A DNA stretch of 7,733 nt from Desulfobacteraceae bacterium. Lineage in GTDB: Bacteria > Desulfobacterota > DSM-4660 > Desulfatiglandales > Desulfatiglandaceae. The notes under the pieces were generated by a model. The model made no database searches. It had not been told where the DNA came from and was given only the letters and a program-made list of their open reading frames with translations. Where the stretch lies: positions 1-7,733 of the forward strand of contig JABMQV010000350.1 of the NCBI GenBank assembly GCA_013203065.1, written 5' to 3'. Positions within the stretch are counted from its first letter, which is position 1. Every line of letters starts with the position of its first letter. The translations under genes and the position numbers were made by a program. Below are positions 1 to 7,379 of the stretch, piece by piece.

Positions 1-114
1 AAGATTTGATATTCCAGTCTTGCATAATTTTGGCCGATTTGAGATGCTACCTTAATGCAAGTAGTGTCCACTTTCATCACATTCAAAACTAAGCAAGAAG
101 TAATAACCTTTTAT

Positions 115-1506
115 TTATTCGAAGTACTCTGGTAGGTATTGTTTGCACACCTTGATCAATTCCTCTTTGGAAACGGTTGTGATGCGGCCATGTATGTCGT
201 ATTGGTCACGCACCCAACGAGCAACACGTCCCACCTTGGCCTTGCTGAGGCGCTCTTTTCCCTTCAGAGCCAGATATTCATTCACCCATTGAGCGACGCC
301 ATCCACTCCTGATTTGTCTGTTATCGCTACTTTGGGAGGACGATCCAGGAACTTACGGGTGTCGAAGATATTGTAGATCCTCTCATCCTTGGAAAGACCA
401 TCTGCATGGATTCCAGCGCTCGTCATGTTGAAGCCTGCACCCACAAACGGATAACCTTCAGGGATGGGCGCCTTCACCTCATTCCGATAGTATTCTGCGA
501 TTCGGGTAATCATCTTGGTATCCATACTGTTAGTATCGCCTTTGATACCGATGTATTCAATTACTGCACCTTCTAACGGCGGATTTCCTGTTCTTTCACC
601 AAATCCCATAAGTGTTGTATTCACTGCATTGCATCCATATAACCAAGCCGTGGCTCCGTTTATATGGACCTTATGGAAATCGTTGTGTCCGTGCCATTCC
701 AATCGATCTGAGGGAACTCCCACGTCATGGATCATCTTATATACCAGCTTGGGGACACTCCGTGGTAGCTGTGCACCAGGAAAGGAAACACCGAATCCTA
801 AAGTGTCACATAAACGTACTTTTACCTTGAGTTCTTCAGGAACCTGCTCCGAAAGGCGCATGAGTCGATGGACAAAGGGTAAAACAAATCCATCTATGTC
901 TGCACGAGTCACATCTTCAAGGTGACAGCGGGGACGCACACCTACCGAGAGGGCCTCCTCAACCACTGCTAGATAATCAGTCATCGCTTTCTGGCGGGTT
1001 TTATGCAGTTTCTTGAAAATATGATAATCTGAACAGGATGTGAGCATTCCTGTCTCTTTGAGCTCCAAATGCGCGACAATACGAAAGTCCCCTTTCTCTG
1101 CTCGGATCCAGCCAGTTATCTCTGGATAACGGTGTCCCAATCCTTGGCATTTTTTTACCGCCTCCTGGTCTTTTTTACTATAAAGGAAGAACTCACTCTG
1201 ACGAATTACCCCATTTGGACCGCTTAACTTCGAGATCATGTCGTAAAGCTGAATGATTTGTTCAACAGTATAGGGGGGGCGCGCCTGCTGCCCATCACGG
1301 AATGTAGTGTCCGTGATATAGATGTCTCGGCTCAATAAATCGGCAGGGTCAAATTGAACAAGGTTACCATCGATCTCCTCATAGATTTTGCCTGCAAATG
1401 TAATTCGAGGAATCTTATCGTGGCTAAAAATATCTTCTAGCAGGTTTGGTTCTTCTACTTGCAATAAATCCATAGACTCAGATACCTTTGCTACACACTT
1501 TCCCAA
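115..1506 (-). CDS. Citrate (Re)-synthase-like enzyme of the isopropylmalate/homocitrate synthase family
   Basis: This is a 463-residue pyruvate-carboxyltransferase (HMGL-like TIM barrel) protein. The barrel opens with TDTTFRDGQQ at residues 65-74, which supplies the metal-binding Asp and catalytic Arg typical of the family. The metal-site WHGHND is at 271-276, GFGERTGNPPLEG at 301-313, and the C-terminal part carries GIHADGLSKDERIYNIFD at 365-382. The phrases RPPYTVEQI, GVIRQSEFFLYSKKD and NGATAWLYGCNA match my recollection of the Re-citrate synthases of Clostridium kluyveri, Syntrophus and Desulfovibrio, which are often mislabelled as isopropylmalate or homocitrate synthase. The likely reaction is acetyl-CoA plus oxaloacetate to citrate with Re-face stereochemistry, in the cytoplasm. 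It lies 67 bases downstream of acsA, which makes its co-substrate, and no leucine or lysine pathway genes are nearby. The frame opens at a TTG (1506) with GGAG only three bases upstream; ATG at 1473 (residue 12) is an alternative start. Homocitrate or citramalate synthase remains possible. Confidence 0.8.
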   Translation of the reverse strand: MGKCVAKVSESMDLLQVEEPNLLEDIFSHDKIPRITFAGKIYEEIDGNLVQFDPADLLSRDIYITDTTFRDGQQARPPYTVEQIIQLYDMISKLSGPNGVIRQSEFFLYSKKDQEAVKKCQGLGHRYPEITGWIRAEKGDFRIVAHLELKETGMLTSCSDYHIFKKLHKTRQKAMTDYLAVVEEALSVGVRPRCHLEDVTRADIDGFVLPFVHRLMRLSEQVPEELKVKVRLCDTLGFGVSFPGAQLPRSVPKLVYKMIHDVGVPSDRLEWHGHNDFHKVHINGATAWLYGCNAVNTTLMGFGERTGNPPLEGAVIEYIGIKGDTNSMDTKMITRIAEYYRNEVKAPIPEGYPFVGAGFNMTSAGIHADGLSKDERIYNIFDTRKFLDRPPKVAITDKSGVDGVAQWVNEYLALKGKERLSKAKVGRVARWVRDQYDIHGRITTVSKEELIKVCKQYLPEYFE

Positions 1507-1573
1507 TATCTCCAGCAGGCTGCGTATTAATATTAACCCTCATCTTAAATCTTTCACCAAAGCATACACCCAT

Positions 1574-3322
1574 CTATTCCTCAAGAGTAGAGGTATCGCC
1601 TTCCGGAAGTCCTAGCTCCCTTGCTTTAAGAAGTCTTCTCATTATTTTTCCGGATTTGGTTACAGGTAACCCTGAAACAAACTCTATTTGCCTCGGACAG
1701 GCCGCAGCATGGAGTTTCTTCCTGGCAAATCTTTTGATGTCCCGCATTAGTTCATCGGACGGTTCATGGCCGTCCTTCAGGGATACGAAGGCCTTTATAA
1801 CTTCCATTACCAGAGGATCGGGAATGCCTATAATACCTGCCTCAGCAACCGCCGGGTGTTCAATAAGGGCGCTTTCAACTTCGAAGGGACCAACGAGATG
1901 TCCCCCGGTATTTATAACGTCGTCAGCCCTCCCCACAAACCAAAAGTAGCCCTCTTCATCCATTGTGGCTCGATCACCTGTGATATACCACTCACCCTTG
2001 AATCTACTCTCATAAAGCTCCTTTTTATTCCAATAGGTCCTGAACATCGAAGGCCAGCCCGCTTTTAGGGCGAGATGCCCTTCCTGCCCCGGTGGAACCT
2101 CCTTCTCGCAATTATCATCAAGAATTGCTGCGGTCACTGCCATAAAAGGCCTGCCCATTGAACCGGGACGTAGGTCCTGTATAGGATAGTTAGCGATTTG
2201 GATACAGCCAGTCTCGGTTTGCCACCAGTTATCATGAAAGGGCAACCCGATCACGTCCTTCCCCCATAACACCGCTTCAGGGTTCAGGGGTTCGCCTACG
2301 CTGCACGTATATCTCAGGCTTGTTAAATCATGGTTATTGGCAACCCTGTCACCAGCCTTCATCAACATTCTGATGGCAGTAGGGGCAGTATACCAGACCG
2401 TTACCTTGTACTTTTCGATTACACGGTACCAAGCGCCAGCGCCAAAGCCTCCTCCGTAAATCACCTGGGATATACCGTTTGACCATGGACCGAAAATACC
2501 ATATGAGGTCCCAGTTACCCACCCTGGATCCGCTGTGCACCAGTATATGTCTTCCGGATGCAGATCAAGCACATATCTCGCCGTTGCATAGTGACCCACA
2601 ATGGCCTCATGGGCATGAACAACACCTTTGGGCTTCCCTGTAGTACCGGATGTATAGTGAATGATAGCGTAATCCTCTTTATCGGTTTTTTCTATATCAA
2701 ACTCATCAGACGCCTCATCCATAAGCCCTTCATAGCTGACTTTTTTATCTTCTAAATCATACGGAGTCTTACTCCTGTTGACTATGATAATTGTGTCAAG
2801 AGCGGGCAATTCCTCAAGAACCTCATGGATGGCATTGACAAGCTTTGGCGTTGTTATCAAAACCCTGGCTTCGCAGTCTGCGAGCCGGTCTTTCACAGCA
2901 TCAGGCCCGAAGGCGGAGAAAAGCGGTCCAATGACTCCTCCCACCTTCAACGCACCTAGAAGACTTATATATTGCTCGGGAGTTCGGTCCATATAGGTAA
3001 AAACTCTGTCGCCTTTTCTGACGCCCAATTTCTTCAGCGCATTTGCAAAACGATTGCTCAGCTTTGTTAAATCAAGAAACGAGTAATTCTCACTTTCACC
3101 GTCTTTACTTTCCCAATATAGAGCGATTTTATCTCTTAGGGGTGTTTTTATATGTCTGTCCAGGACTTGATAGGCCATATTAATCTTTCCGCCATCAAAC
3201 CAATCAAGCTCTTTTTTGACATCTTCCCACCTAAACTCCTCCTTGGCTCTTTCGTAATCAAGGAGATTCGGTTGCACAGGCATCTCATCAATTTTACCTT
3301 TCTTGATTGGATCGTAATCCAT
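1574..3322 (-). CDS. acsA: Acetyl-CoA synthetase, AMP-forming
   Basis: This 582-residue member of the ANL adenylate-forming superfamily converts acetate, ATP and CoA to acetyl-CoA, AMP and pyrophosphate in the cytoplasm. Core motifs in order are the P-loop-like YTSGTTGKPKG at 223-233, WWQTETG at 366-372, YITGD at 446-450, the hinge region GRADDVINTGGHLVGPFEVES at 464-484, and TKSGKIMRR at 555-563, where Lys559 is the expected adenylation lysine. The tryptophan pair before QTETG corresponds to the residue that closes the acyl pocket in acetyl-CoA synthetases, which favours acetate (or propionate) over longer acids. It is shorter than the roughly 650-residue enterobacterial Acs and close in size to the Bacillus AcsA type (about 570), with GPFEVES in the hinge as in that group. 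The start is ATG 3322; GGGAGG at 3334-3339 is 11 bases away, a rather long gap. A second, out-of-frame ATG at 3329 is better spaced and opens an 11-codon frame overlapping the gene start. Confidence 0.93.
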   Translation of the reverse strand: MDYDPIKKGKIDEMPVQPNLLDYERAKEEFRWEDVKKELDWFDGGKINMAYQVLDRHIKTPLRDKIALYWESKDGESENYSFLDLTKLSNRFANALKKLGVRKGDRVFTYMDRTPEQYISLLGALKVGGVIGPLFSAFGPDAVKDRLADCEARVLITTPKLVNAIHEVLEELPALDTIIIVNRSKTPYDLEDKKVSYEGLMDEASDEFDIEKTDKEDYAIIHYTSGTTGKPKGVVHAHEAIVGHYATARYVLDLHPEDIYWCTADPGWVTGTSYGIFGPWSNGISQVIYGGGFGAGAWYRVIEKYKVTVWYTAPTAIRMLMKAGDRVANNHDLTSLRYTCSVGEPLNPEAVLWGKDVIGLPFHDNWWQTETGCIQIANYPIQDLRPGSMGRPFMAVTAAILDDNCEKEVPPGQEGHLALKAGWPSMFRTYWNKKELYESRFKGEWYITGDRATMDEEGYFWFVGRADDVINTGGHLVGPFEVESALIEHPAVAEAGIIGIPDPLVMEVIKAFVSLKDGHEPSDELMRDIKRFARKKLHAAACPRQIEFVSGLPVTKSGKIMRRLLKARELGLPEGDTSTLEE

Positions 3323-3333
3323 AGGACATTTTT

Positions 3334-3339
3334 CCTCCC
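3334..3339 (-). promoter_or_regulatory. Ribosome-binding site ahead of acsA
   Basis: GGGAGG on the minus strand is a near-perfect Shine-Dalgarno sequence. It lies 4 bases from an out-of-frame ATG (3329) and 11 bases from the acsA ATG (3322). The out-of-frame ATG opens an 11-codon reading frame that ends at 3294 inside acsA, so it could be a tiny overlapping leader or simply unused. Confidence 0.7.
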
Positions 3340-3471
3340 TTATTTCAACAAAAAAGGTGTGGCTATATCCTTACAATAGGCAGAATCGGTCACTTTTCAT
3401 GTACAGGTTGCTTCAGGAGCTTGAGTATGGATTTGTTAAAGTTGCTTCTTAAAATAATAGTTTTGTGTGTA

Positions 3472-3482
3472 CCACATTGTGG
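3472..3482. promoter_or_regulatory. Small inverted repeat in the acsA leader
   Basis: CCACATTGTGG is a perfect 5+5 inverted repeat around one base. It lies 150 bases upstream of acsA, just outside the repeat/insertion-element end. Its form would fit a dimeric regulator's operator, but 11 bases can occur by chance and no second copy was seen near aclB. Confidence 0.25.
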
Positions 3483-3493
3483 CATGTTTTTCA

Positions 3494-3592
3494 AGTGATA
3501 AGAAGTCGCTTTTTGTGCGCGGAGAATACGAAAACCTGATCTTGTGTGTCAAGCCAAATCCGACCGCATGATGTTGTGGCTGAAACTGGTGG
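3494..3592 (-). repeat. 99-base dispersed repeat, left copy
   Basis: This segment aligns without gaps to 7635-7733 (offset 4141), with about 11 mismatches by hand count, so roughly 89% identity. Similarity stops sharply at the left edge (3494). The right limit is set only by the window end in the other copy, so the repeat may be longer. It is the outer end of the insertion-element relic at 3494-3989, downstream of the transposase remnant. The differences are scattered and mostly would change amino acids in the open frame through it, so it does not look like coding sequence under selection. Confidence 0.9.
3523..3552 (-). promoter_or_regulatory. Predicted outward sigma70-type promoter in the repeat, pointing to acsA
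   Basis: On the minus strand TTGACA (3552-3547) and TATTCT (3528-3523) are separated by 18 bases. The -35 is a perfect consensus and the -10 matches four of six. Transcription would start near 3516 and reach acsA about 190 bases later. Both hexamers and the spacing are identical in the other repeat copy at 7664-7693, although neighbouring bases have diverged. This is the best-looking promoter seen upstream of acsA. Confidence 0.5.
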
Positions 3593-3767
3593 GCCAGAAA
3601 TGGAAGGGTCGGGCCGGGAGGAACCAGATATCGAAGATGTGGCCGGGGGCTGTTTTATCCGGAATATGAGAAAATTGATAAAAAATAGGGGTAGACGTAT
3701 CCCCTCGTACCCATCGCCCACCTTAAAAATTAGGGTGAATAGACCTCTGGCCTCCGGCTCGCAGAGC

Positions 3768-3986
3768 CTACGCCTCGGAGAGATACTGCGGGTCCACATA
3801 AAGGTAATTATCGGACCCGCCAAAAGGACGGCGGGCAGGCGCGGGGAGCTGCGAGGTGGAGTAGTCGATTTTGTATTCTTGGATCTTTGGTGGCACTGTG
3901 GCCTTGGGGGGCGGCCTAGCCTTCCTCTCCCACAGGCCCAGGTGCTTGAGGATCTTTTCTACCTGCCCGCCATAGCCCTTGACACC
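3768..3986 (-). pseudogene. C-terminal fragment of an IS91-like transposase
   Basis: A 72-residue open stretch ends at TAG (3768-3770) and is closed upstream by TAG at 3987-3989, with no start codon of its own. It contains VEKILKHLGLWERKARPPPK, then IDYSTSQLP and DNYLYVDPQY. This pattern, a KILxHLGLW helix followed by a proline-rich linker and a short DYSxSQ tail, is what I recall at the end of Y2-type IS91-family transposases after the zinc-ribbon CxxCGG. The preceding residues GYGGQ may be the decayed zinc knuckle. The nickase domain with its HUH and tyrosine motifs is absent, so it cannot be active. Confidence 0.55.
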
Positions 3987-3989
3987 CTA

Positions 3990-4167
3990 TCACCAGATTG
4001 ATACCTCGTTTCATTTCCCAAGTTTCGAAATCACTTCACATTATGGATAGGCGTGGCAGGCGGGTGACCTGATCATCCTCTATAAACGCTAAATATACAC
4101 ATCCCCCCCCGCATTTGGCGCAGGGAAGGGGGTTCACTTCGTAGATTTTTTGGATCAATCTTGCCCA
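3990..4167. other. Non-coding stretch between element relic and aclA terminator
   Basis: I see no supportable gene here on either strand. It holds a run of eight C at 4103-4110 followed by other G-rich and C-rich tracts. The upstream part of the transposase gene should lie here if the element were intact, but I could not recognise it in any frame, so it was deleted or has decayed. Confidence 0.5.
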
Positions 4168-4208
4168 ATTTTTAAAAATGGAAAATGAAGAGGGACCATT
4201 GTCCCTCT
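4168..4208 (-). terminator. Probable intrinsic terminator of aclBA
   Basis: On the minus strand AGAGGGAC-AATG-GTCCCTCT forms a perfect 8-bp stem with a 4-base loop (4208-4189). It is followed by a T-rich stretch that includes a 12-base palindrome ATTTTTAAAAAT (4179-4168). The stem starts within the aclA stop codon (4207-4209), so a ribosome finishing aclA would cover part of it. The T tract is interrupted by C, so termination may be only moderate. Confidence 0.6.
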
Positions 4209-6078
4209 ATTTGTTCTCCTCCCAGCCCGGAGGCCTTTCCGGAAGGTCGAACAGGATGTCGTCCCACGGGTGCCTGTACAAACTTGCCTTCAGCCTCTTT
4301 TGGTCGAGGATGTGGCCCACCATCCCAATGCTCCTACCCAGGACGAAGAGACCGTTGAGGACCCCAAGGTCCACATTGTTCCTTATCTCTTCCTTGGTCA
4401 ATCCTATGCTGGCTTGAAGGTCCAACATGCAAATGCCTATGCATCCGTCCACGTTCAGGATCAAATTGTTCCTCTTCGCAGTGGTAACCTTCTCCACCTC
4501 CAGGGCGTAGTCCAGGTATTCGTGGCTTGGGAAGTTCTCCATTACGAACTTCTTGAGCAAGGTCACACGGATGTCGGGATTGGTTACCGATTTAATCCTA
4601 TGACCGATGCCCTGGATGTTCACGTTCTTCTTCTTCATATGGAGAACGAACTCTTCTGGGGTCATGCCACTATCTTTTGCCCGTTGGAACATCTGGGCAG
4701 AGCCGTCGACAGCACCTCCGAACCTTGGTCCGATGGTCAGCATACCGCTCACGAGGGAGGAAATAAGGTCCTTTCCCGCACGAGAGGCGACTATGGCATT
4801 GTGGGCACCCGAGACGGCAGGACCGTGGTCCGCCGTCAACTGGATTACCATCTCCATGAACTGCCTTCCCCATGGTGGGAGCATCCTCTTGAACCACAAC
4901 AGACCGATGACCCCTCCAATGCCTATATCGTGCTCGAAGACCTCGGAGATCTTCACTCCCGCATAGGAGAGTTCATCACCGCTCTCATCGGAGATGGTAC
5001 ACATGAAGGTCGTTGGTTTTCTGATGATGCCATCGCGCATTGCGATCTTGTAGTCGATGGGTATGACCGGAGGCTTGACATCCAAAGGGGGTTTGGCCTT
5101 ACCCTCAGCAACGAGCTTATCAAAGGTCTCCTTGATCTTGTCATCGAGGTCGTTGAAGGATCCAGGAACTATGGCACCAGCTTCCTTGAGGGCCTTGTTC
5201 TTGCAGTCCGGGGTCTCCATTGCCGCGTCTGCACGGGCACCTGCATGACCGAACTGGACACCAGATGGGAACATCTTTGCACTGGTTCCGATACACCATG
5301 CCACGACCGGTTTGGTGATCTTCCCGGCCTTCAGGGCCTCGACGACCTCGTATTCGTCCTTTCCACCGATCTCTCCAAGGAGGACGATCATGGAAATGTC
5401 CGGGTTGGCCTCGTACCTCATGATATGGTCGATGAACAAGGTCCCAGGATATCGGTCCCCACCAAGGGCGACACCCTCGTAGACACCGTCGGTGTTGGTC
5501 CCTATTATCATGTTGAGTTCGTTGGATAGACCACCTGACTTGGACACATAGGCCACAGAGCCGGTCCTGAAAAGGTTGGACTCGATGATGTTGTCGAGCA
5601 TTCCAGCAGTGTTCCCTATCTTGAAGGCCCCGGCCCTGATGCCACCCACGGTGGCTGGACCGATGATGGTGACCTTCTTCTCAAGGGCCTTGGCCACTAT
5701 CATCTTTGACCTACGTTCGGGTATTCCCTCAGCAATAATGGCTATGGTCCGAAGCTGGGGGAAGTCCATGGCCTCCATGGTGGTGGGGAAGGCGGACCTC
5801 ATGGATGCGAAGTTCACCATGACGTCAACGTCCTTGTGGTTCTCCAGGGCCTTTTCCAGGGTCCGGTACATTGGTATGGATATCTCACGAGGTCTCCAGA
5901 AGCAGACATGGAAACCCTCCCTCGTCGGGTTGACTATACATGCCACCGAGGGGGTCTTCCTTTGACAGATGAAGTCATAGTCCAGCATCCTTTGGATGGC
6001 GTTCTGCTGGTATCCAAAGACCACGGACCTTGTGTTCTCATCGAAGAGAACGTAATCGGGTTTTTCCTGAACCATCAT
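4207..6078 (-). CDS. aclA: ATP-citrate lyase, citryl-CoA-forming/citrate-synthase-like large subunit
   Basis: The 623-residue product is the larger subunit of two-subunit ATP-citrate lyase (the Chlorobium AclA is about 600). With AclB it cleaves citrate with ATP and CoA to acetyl-CoA, oxaloacetate, ADP and phosphate. The N-terminal half is succinyl-CoA-synthetase-alpha-like; GHAGA at about 277-281 carries the phosphorylated His278. The C-terminal half (from about 350) is citrate-synthase-like and performs the citryl-CoA cleavage. It has HGPAVSGAHN with His426, GIGHRIKS with His493, and NVDG with Asp544, matching the His/His/Asp set of citrate synthases. It ends in the conserved YRHPWDDI. The frame extends up to ATG 6096 inside aclB, but the strong GAGGTGAT at 6080-6087 favours ATG 6078 or the adjacent ATG 6075. 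It lies directly behind aclB and codon use resembles it. No defects were seen. Confidence 0.95.
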   Translation of the reverse strand: MMVQEKPDYVLFDENTRSVVFGYQQNAIQRMLDYDFICQRKTPSVACIVNPTREGFHVCFWRPREISIPMYRTLEKALENHKDVDVMVNFASMRSAFPTTMEAMDFPQLRTIAIIAEGIPERRSKMIVAKALEKKVTIIGPATVGGIRAGAFKIGNTAGMLDNIIESNLFRTGSVAYVSKSGGLSNELNMIIGTNTDGVYEGVALGGDRYPGTLFIDHIMRYEANPDISMIVLLGEIGGKDEYEVVEALKAGKITKPVVAWCIGTSAKMFPSGVQFGHAGARADAAMETPDCKNKALKEAGAIVPGSFNDLDDKIKETFDKLVAEGKAKPPLDVKPPVIPIDYKIAMRDGIIRKPTTFMCTISDESGDELSYAGVKISEVFEHDIGIGGVIGLLWFKRMLPPWGRQFMEMVIQLTADHGPAVSGAHNAIVASRAGKDLISSLVSGMLTIGPRFGGAVDGSAQMFQRAKDSGMTPEEFVLHMKKKNVNIQGIGHRIKSVTNPDIRVTLLKKFVMENFPSHEYLDYALEVEKVTTAKRNNLILNVDGCIGICMLDLQASIGLTKEEIRNNVDLGVLNGLFVLGRSIGMVGHILDQKRLKASLYRHPWDDILFDLPERPPGWEENK

Positions 6079-6079
6079 A

Positions 6080-6087
6080 ATCACCTC
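6080..6087 (-). promoter_or_regulatory. Ribosome-binding site deciding the aclA start
   Basis: GAGGTGAT is complementary to eight bases of the 16S rRNA 3' end and overlaps the aclB TGA stop (6086-6088). It lies downstream of ATG 6096 and so cannot serve it. ATG 6078 and ATG 6075 lie just beyond; the GAGG core is 5 and 8 bases from them respectively. The overlap with the aclB stop suggests translational coupling that would keep the subunits in equal supply. Confidence 0.75.
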
Positions 6088-7357
6088 AGTTCTCATGTGC
6101 CAGAGCGCTTGCCACGATCTTTGTCATGGGATATGCTGGCCCGTGGACCTCTTGAATCGGTATTCCCAGTTCTTTAAGGTCCTCCATGTTCTTCAATCCG
6201 GCCTGGTAGTTAGGCCCTCCTCTCCTTACGTAGATCAGGACATTGTTTTCAACGAGCTTGCCCTTGAATTCCTCGAGGGCCTTGATGATACCAGTGAAGG
6301 TCTTTGCCACATCGGTGAAGTTGGCAATGCCGCCTCCGATGATGAGGTACTTGTGCTTTCCCTCCTGGGGTTTCTCCCTGGTCATAAGGTCCAGGACCGT
6401 CTTGGCGTACTCATAGGTCTCGTCAGTGGACGGATTGCCGCTATACTCACCGTAGTTCGCAAGCTCATTGGCAAAGCCAAGGTCGGCCACGGTATCGGTG
6501 TATATAACCGATGCTCCACCGCCGGCCACGAGGTTCCAGACCCTACCTTTGGCGTTCAGGATGGTCAGCTTCAAGGAGGCACCGGACTTCTCATCAAGCC
6601 CGTGGATGTACTTCTCCTCAGGGCTGAGCTTGCGTCCGAACGGAGCCGGGAAGACCAGGTCACCCCACTTCTTTCCTGCCTCGAAGTGGGCAGTGTCATC
6701 CAGCCTGCATTTCAGGTCCAGAGGATATAGTGTGTCACCAGCCACGGCAAAGGGGTTGATCTCAAGGAAGGCATATCCCAGGTCGGCGTAGTACTTGAAG
6801 AGACCCTTTATCATCTGGGCATACTTGGCATTGTCGTCATGGTCTGCTGGCAGTTTGGACTCCACGTCCATATCGTCAATATTAGCCAAGATGGGTACCT
6901 CTATGGTCGTGACCGAATCCCAGTTCTCCTCGATATCGACACCGCCCTTGGTCGAGAAGTATATGCTGTCCCCTTCCCGATTGGACTTAATGGCCACGTA
7001 ATATTCATGGTCGGCCTTCACGAAGGGTTCGATGAGGAAGTGGGTCAGCTCGCCGGTGACATCACCGACGGTAACATCCTTGCCCCTCTTCTCCCCCAGC
7101 CACTTCTTGACACCGTCATAATCGGCATCAAGAAGGATGAGACCGTGCTTGCCCCTCTTGCCCATTATCATATCAGGCTTGACGACAAGCTTTTCCTTGG
7201 TAAGCCAAGGATGGTCCTTAGCTAGTTGGTCCAAGTCCGTGTCTGGAACCACCTGGGCGCCCTTGCTACTTAGGACAAGGCCTTCGCCCACGTATTCCAC
7301 CCAGAATTTGGCTAGCATGTTCTTTGCGTTATATTCCCTTATGGGTTTTTGAGCCAT
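6086..7357 (-). CDS. aclB: ATP-citrate lyase, ATP-grasp small subunit
   Basis: This 423-residue protein is the succinyl-CoA-synthetase-beta-like subunit that binds ATP and citrate and phosphorylates the His of AclA. The ATP-grasp part holds VVKPD at 58-62 followed by KRGKHGL at 67-73, then EPFV at 110-113, REGD at 127-130 with GGVDI at 138-142, and the metal-site FLEINP at 197-202. The C-terminal citrate-binding part has VAGGGASVIYTDT at 277-289, NELANYGEYSG at 297-307, GGGIANFTDV at 341-350 and RRGGPNYQ at 378-385. Asn346, Thr348 and Arg379 fall at the same numbers as the citrate-contacting residues I recall for human ATP-citrate lyase. Chlorobium AclB is about 400 residues, so the length is normal. 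The ATG at 7357 is preceded by GAGG with a 6-base gap. It is the first intact gene after the broken aconitase. Confidence 0.95.
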   Translation of the reverse strand: MAQKPIREYNAKNMLAKFWVEYVGEGLVLSSKGAQVVPDTDLDQLAKDHPWLTKEKLVVKPDMIMGKRGKHGLILLDADYDGVKKWLGEKRGKDVTVGDVTGELTHFLIEPFVKADHEYYVAIKSNREGDSIYFSTKGGVDIEENWDSVTTIEVPILANIDDMDVESKLPADHDDNAKYAQMIKGLFKYYADLGYAFLEINPFAVAGDTLYPLDLKCRLDDTAHFEAGKKWGDLVFPAPFGRKLSPEEKYIHGLDEKSGASLKLTILNAKGRVWNLVAGGGASVIYTDTVADLGFANELANYGEYSGNPSTDETYEYAKTVLDLMTREKPQEGKHKYLIIGGGIANFTDVAKTFTGIIKALEEFKGKLVENNVLIYVRRGGPNYQAGLKNMEDLKELGIPIQEVHGPAYPMTKIVASALAHEN

Positions 7358-7379
7358 GTCTCGCCTCTTATTCGATCGA

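Larger units (their letters stand above)
3494..3989 (-). mobile_element. Relic of an IS91-like (Y2 transposase, rolling-circle) insertion element, 3' end
   Basis: The stretch contains the C-terminal coding remnant of a transposase (3768-3986), then about 270 bases of non-coding sequence ending in the 99-base repeat. IS91-family elements insert next to GAAC or CAAG, with the replication-origin end, downstream of the transposase gene, abutting that tetranucleotide. Here the plus strand reads CAAG at 3492-3495 directly before TGATAAGAAG, which is the orientation expected for such an end. Hairpins occur just after the transposase stop: GGCTC-gca-GAGCC at 3756-3768 and CTCCG/CGGAG at 3752-3756 and 3776-3780. 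No left end or catalytic domain remains. The family call rests on recall of C-terminal sequences and on the CAAG match. Confidence 0.5.

Noticed and set aside
1..114. Search for a terminator or RNA gene downstream of the Re-citrate synthase gene
   Set aside because: No convincing stem with T tract, tRNA-like fold or other element was found; any terminator may lie outside the window.
1525..1535. AT-rich palindrome TATTAATATTA between acsA and the Re-citrate synthase gene
   Set aside because: Too short and AT-rich to be a terminator or clear operator; likely chance.
3491..3823. Minus-strand open frame of 110 codons through the repeat
   Set aside because: Low-complexity, no family resemblance, no ribosome-binding site seen, and out of frame with the transposase remnant.
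3546..4001. Plus-strand open frame of about 150 codons across the element relic
   Set aside because: No recognisable domain. The opposite strand carries the transposase-like remnant, and the first part lies in the repeat whose changes are scattered without codon constraint.
4270..5529. Long open frame on the plus strand opposite aclA
   Set aside because: It is antisense to an unambiguous aclA with all catalytic motifs, its translation resembles no protein family I know, and it is explained by G/C-rich third positions in aclA.
6095..6730. Plus-strand open frame opposite aclB
   Set aside because: Shadow of aclB, whose motifs are intact on the other strand.
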